Shown here: positions 61,148 to 64,000 of the stretch, in pieces
How the letters are laid out: the number at the start of each line of letters is the position of its first letter
Position numbering within the stretch: position 1 is the first letter of the stretch
Assembly: GCF_958298935.1 (NCBI RefSeq)
Contig: NC_084940.1
Location: 7,532,001-7,596,000 of the forward strand
DNA: 64,000 bases
From: Phragmites australis
Lineage: Eukaryota; Streptophyta; Magnoliopsida; Poales; Poaceae
Direction: 5' to 3'
Notes under the pieces: model-generated
Seen by the model: the letters and a program-made list of their open reading frames with translations, nothing else
Told to the model about the DNA's origin: nothing
Databases searched by the model: none
Made by a program: the position numbers and the translations under genes

Positions 61148-62230
61148 TTGTCTCGTGGCCCTCAGCGAAGCAACAACTCATTCACTTCATGCAAGTTTTT
61201 CTTTCACAACGTGCTAAGCATGTGCTTCATTCATTTATAAATAAATGTTGTGTTGACATATGCATGATCCTCAAAATGCACCTTTGACTACTACCTTTTT
61301 TGTATAATATGTTTATAGAATATAGCAAAGCTATACTATTATGAAACTATTTTTTAGACAAATCTATTTGTATCATTTTCAAATATCTAAACTCAATATA
61401 AAAAGAGTAATTTGTAGTCAAAGTTTGAAAATATTGACTGCACGTAAAAAAAAACACTTATTTATGACTTAAAGAGTATTTATTACAACGACCCACCAAA
61501 CATACTCGCTAGGGACTAAAGCGACCAACACAACGTTGAAACAAGCTAAGCAACTAAACATGCACACAACGCTACCAAAGCGAAGTACAAACCGTCCACA
61601 CGACACCCTGAAGTTATGACCTAGAACAGGCTTGACGATGAAGAGGATCACCAAAGCACGAGATAGGGAAGAGAGAGAGAAGCTACAGCAAGGCGAACCA
61701 CAAGCTTTACCTAGTTGAAGAACCCCGACAAGTCAACAAGCACACATCACAAGCAAGCAAACAGCTTTTGAATGAGGCTGGGTAGCATCCTGACTAAATG
61801 ACAACAATATGTGGCTCACAGACAACCGCTCCAACTCCACGTCTCCTCATGAAGTGGCAAGAACCATAAGAGTCAGAGGCGACTCAGAATCTATCTGACA
61901 AGAGGTTGACGAAGACTCATCAGACTGTGTGGAGGTGGAACATCTCCCCGCGCACCAAGTACTATGCTCTCGCTGCACAACATCTGGTGTCATAGTCCAC
62001 AAGACACTCCCGCCGCTTGGCCCAATCCTCGTAAAACACTAACCTAGTGTGGAGAAAAAAGGTGGGATGTGATGTAGCTGTATCTATGCACGAGAATAAT
62101 TGATCAATCTGATCTACAGTCACATACTTGAACTCAATGACATATGTGACCATCGAGAAAGAGCCCCGCACCTCCTTCTTTACGCTCCTTTCGCACTTGT
62201 CGCACCATGTGGTGCTGAGTGAGCGCTTAA
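61148..62230. other. Unassigned intergenic stretch
   Basis: 61285-61420 has an AT-rich inverted-repeat look ('gactactacctttttt' ... 'aaaaagagtaatttgtagtc'), possibly a Stowaway-like relic. The minus-strand ORFs at 61469-61654 and 61962-62171 have protein-like stretches (VIEFKYVTVDQIDQLFSC) but no family was recognised. Confidence 0.4.
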
Positions 62231-62526
62231 CACTACTACAAAACTAGTCAAAAGTAGCGGCACATCAGTGCATCAGTGCCGGTTTGTAGCACGAACCGAC
62301 ACTATCAGTGTCAGTTCTAGTCACAACCGGCACTGATAGTTCATCTGGATCTAAAATTTTAATAAATTCTAATTTTGGCTCTACCAAATGTCCGGCTCCA
62401 ATTATTAGTACCGGTTCTAGTCACAACCGGCACTAATAGTCTCTGTGGATCCGAAATATTGTTTCAATCTGATTTTGGCTCAATGAAGTCCGGCTCATCT
62501 AGATATTTTTCTCAGCTCAAGTCTGG

Positions 62527-62530
<4 letters not shown>

Positions 62531-62617
<87 letters not shown>
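62531..62617 (+). repeat. (CT)n microsatellite, 87 bp
   Basis: An uninterrupted CT run within the CACTA 5' region. It makes artefactual Ser-Leu or Arg-Glu repeat ORFs on both strands. Confidence 0.97.
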
Positions 62618-62620
<3 letters not shown>

Positions 62621-62934
62621 CCCCACCGCCCCTCTCAGATCTTGATCTCTCCTCTCTTTCTCGCACTTTGTCCCATTGGCCTCCTCCCCTTCCAATCTCC
62701 TTCTCCTTCCCATCACCGACCCCTCCCCACCGGCCTCCTCCCCTCCCCATCCCTCATCGCCGGTTATCGCGTGGGGCGGCAGGATTTGGCTCATGGGAGG
62801 TGGGATCTGGCTCAGGGGTGGCGGGATCTGGCTCGAGAGCAGCAGGATCCGGGCGCAGAGGTTGGAGGTCCAGGCCGCGTCGGGCGTCCGTCGTGCTGAG
62901 GTTAGTGGCACAGGTCGTTTAGCTTGTGATAATT

Positions 62935-64000
62935 GCGCATAATTAAATATAAATAATTTAGGGATGAATCCACTTCTAAAAAATCATTTTAGTTAATCTC
63001 TACTTAGGAAAAATAACGGTGGACATGTCAAGTGCTCCCTTAACGTGAAGTTAGTTTTGTTGCGCTCTCTTTTTATTAAATGAACTTTTGGGTAGCACCT
63101 TGTTAATTCATTTGTACCATGAGCATATGTGCTTCAGTTCAAGTGAATCTTGTTGCATTATGATATTTACTCAGTACCACATCCCCCATTAAATTTTCAT
63201 GGCATTTAGGTGCATTTCTCATAGCATTTCATCACATTGATTGTGATGCACCGTTCTTTCTTTTAGTAATCGACGAATCAGAGAGCGATGGAGCACCAAG
63301 GCAAGCTTCTAAGAATATTTCACCTTATAATTTGGATCATGTAGAGTCGAGATTGATAAGTTATCGCTTTATGTATGTTGTGCATGTTTAGCAAATCTGT
63401 GTTGGGAATCAGGTATCACCTATCTTGTTGCATTTATCCCTATCTTGTTATTGATGATCTCAATCCTTGTAGCATGGGTCTAACCATGTTAATGTCTAAC
63501 TTAAAACTATCCAAAATGCTTAGAATGCATAGGTCTTCGGTAGAAGTCGAGCGATGGTTCGGTTCGGCCATCATTCTTGAGTTTAGGTCTTATTTATTGT
63601 TTCACAAAGATATGATGATGTTGGTTTGTATGAGTTCTGAAGATGAGACGAGATGTGGGCAGTGCTAGGGGTAGGTCAGGAGAGTAACCCCAATGCCATA
63701 GATCGTTTGCATCGATTAAGCACCGTTCGTTATTGCAATTGGCTTTAGCACTTGTCCGTACTACCACATATACGTATATGGGACGGATGAGCCGAATACC
63801 TTATGTTGCTGTGACTTTTTGGCATGCGAGTCTATAGTGTTGTGGGCATAATAGGTTTGTAGAGGTATCTAGTTTACTTGGGGAGTAGTTCTAGATGACC
63901 TCCGCATCTATAGACACATGTTCAAACAGTTAGGGTTTATTTGGGAATGGTTGTCACGTGAATCCTTGCTTGCAACTTACGGGTTGTACAGAGGGTGATC
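62935..64000. other. Unrecognised sequence at window end, LTR-like in style
   Basis: No domain seen; the ORF at 63375-63668 is unremarkable. Text such as 'gtaaccccaatgccatag' and the absence of coding content resemble the non-coding part of long grass gypsy LTRs, similar in style to 3000-4540. This is an impression only. Confidence 0.3.

Larger units (their letters stand above)
62231..64000 (+). mobile_element. 5' end of a third CACTA element, running to the window edge
   Basis: Terminus CACTACTACAAAACTAG at 62231, followed by subterminal repeats of the form GTGCCGGTTNGTAGCACGAACCGGCACT ('CCGGCACTRATAGT') at 62260-62460, is the standard CACTA layout. The motif differs from the other CACTA arrays in this window. 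The sequence after about 62935 may belong to it or to another insertion; no transposase is visible before the window ends. Confidence 0.75.

Noticed and set aside
62495..62942. ORFs with Arg-Glu or Ser-Leu dipeptide repeats
   Set aside because: Direct products of the CT microsatellite in different frames.

Overview
The window is plant nuclear DNA, almost certainly from a grass (Poaceae). Evidence: intron-rich genes with GT-AG introns and very GC-rich first exons, grass-type CACTA subterminal repeats, Stowaway-like and Tourist-like MITEs, and long 'TGTRACACC' LTRs. No bacterial-style operon, CRISPR array, rRNA or tRNA is supported. The species cannot be named from the sequence alone.

Only two genes look intact. 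Both are on the minus strand and both appear plastid-targeted. The first (41097-44625, 9 coding exons, 393 aa) is a DUF1350-type alpha/beta-hydrolase-like protein with an intact GHSNG elbow. The second (46276-59281, 11 coding exons, 1708 aa) combines an EMB8-type alpha/beta-hydrolase region, a very long low-complexity middle and a C-terminal CPBP (CAAX-protease-like) membrane domain, as in Arabidopsis At2g03140. Its last intron carries a 3.9-kb Ty1/copia element between the exons of the CPBP domain.

The rest is nested transposons. 1-5422: 5' end of a minus-strand CACTA element whose transposase is split by a ~3-kb solo LTR. 4912-6746 and 10390-12358: a diverged direct duplication that includes the CACTA end, flanking a degenerate hAT element (6747-10389). 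13325-33715: a ~20-kb Ac-like hAT element with recognisable terminal repeats and near-matching 8-bp target duplications. It has been filled with a CACTA transposase (itself split by a 1.9-kb CACTA element with a perfect 3-bp duplication), a copia relic, a gypsy relic inside the copia, and a 2.8-kb solo LTR inside the gypsy LTR.

34637-37501 is an L1-type LINE with a perfect 15-bp target duplication; a 743-bp foldback element sits in its 3' end. 38071-39745 holds a MITE, an unexplained GC-rich stretch and a hAT-like non-autonomous element. After the second gene come a Stowaway-like MITE in its promoter region, another MITE (60627-61147), and the start of a further CACTA element (62231 onward) with an 87-bp CT microsatellite.

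The story is one of layered insertion into a gene-poor interval, with two linked plastid hydrolase-like genes preserved. No clearly new biological system was seen. The most interesting items are the loss of the nucleophile serine in the large fusion protein, the intronic copia, and the datable nested structure.
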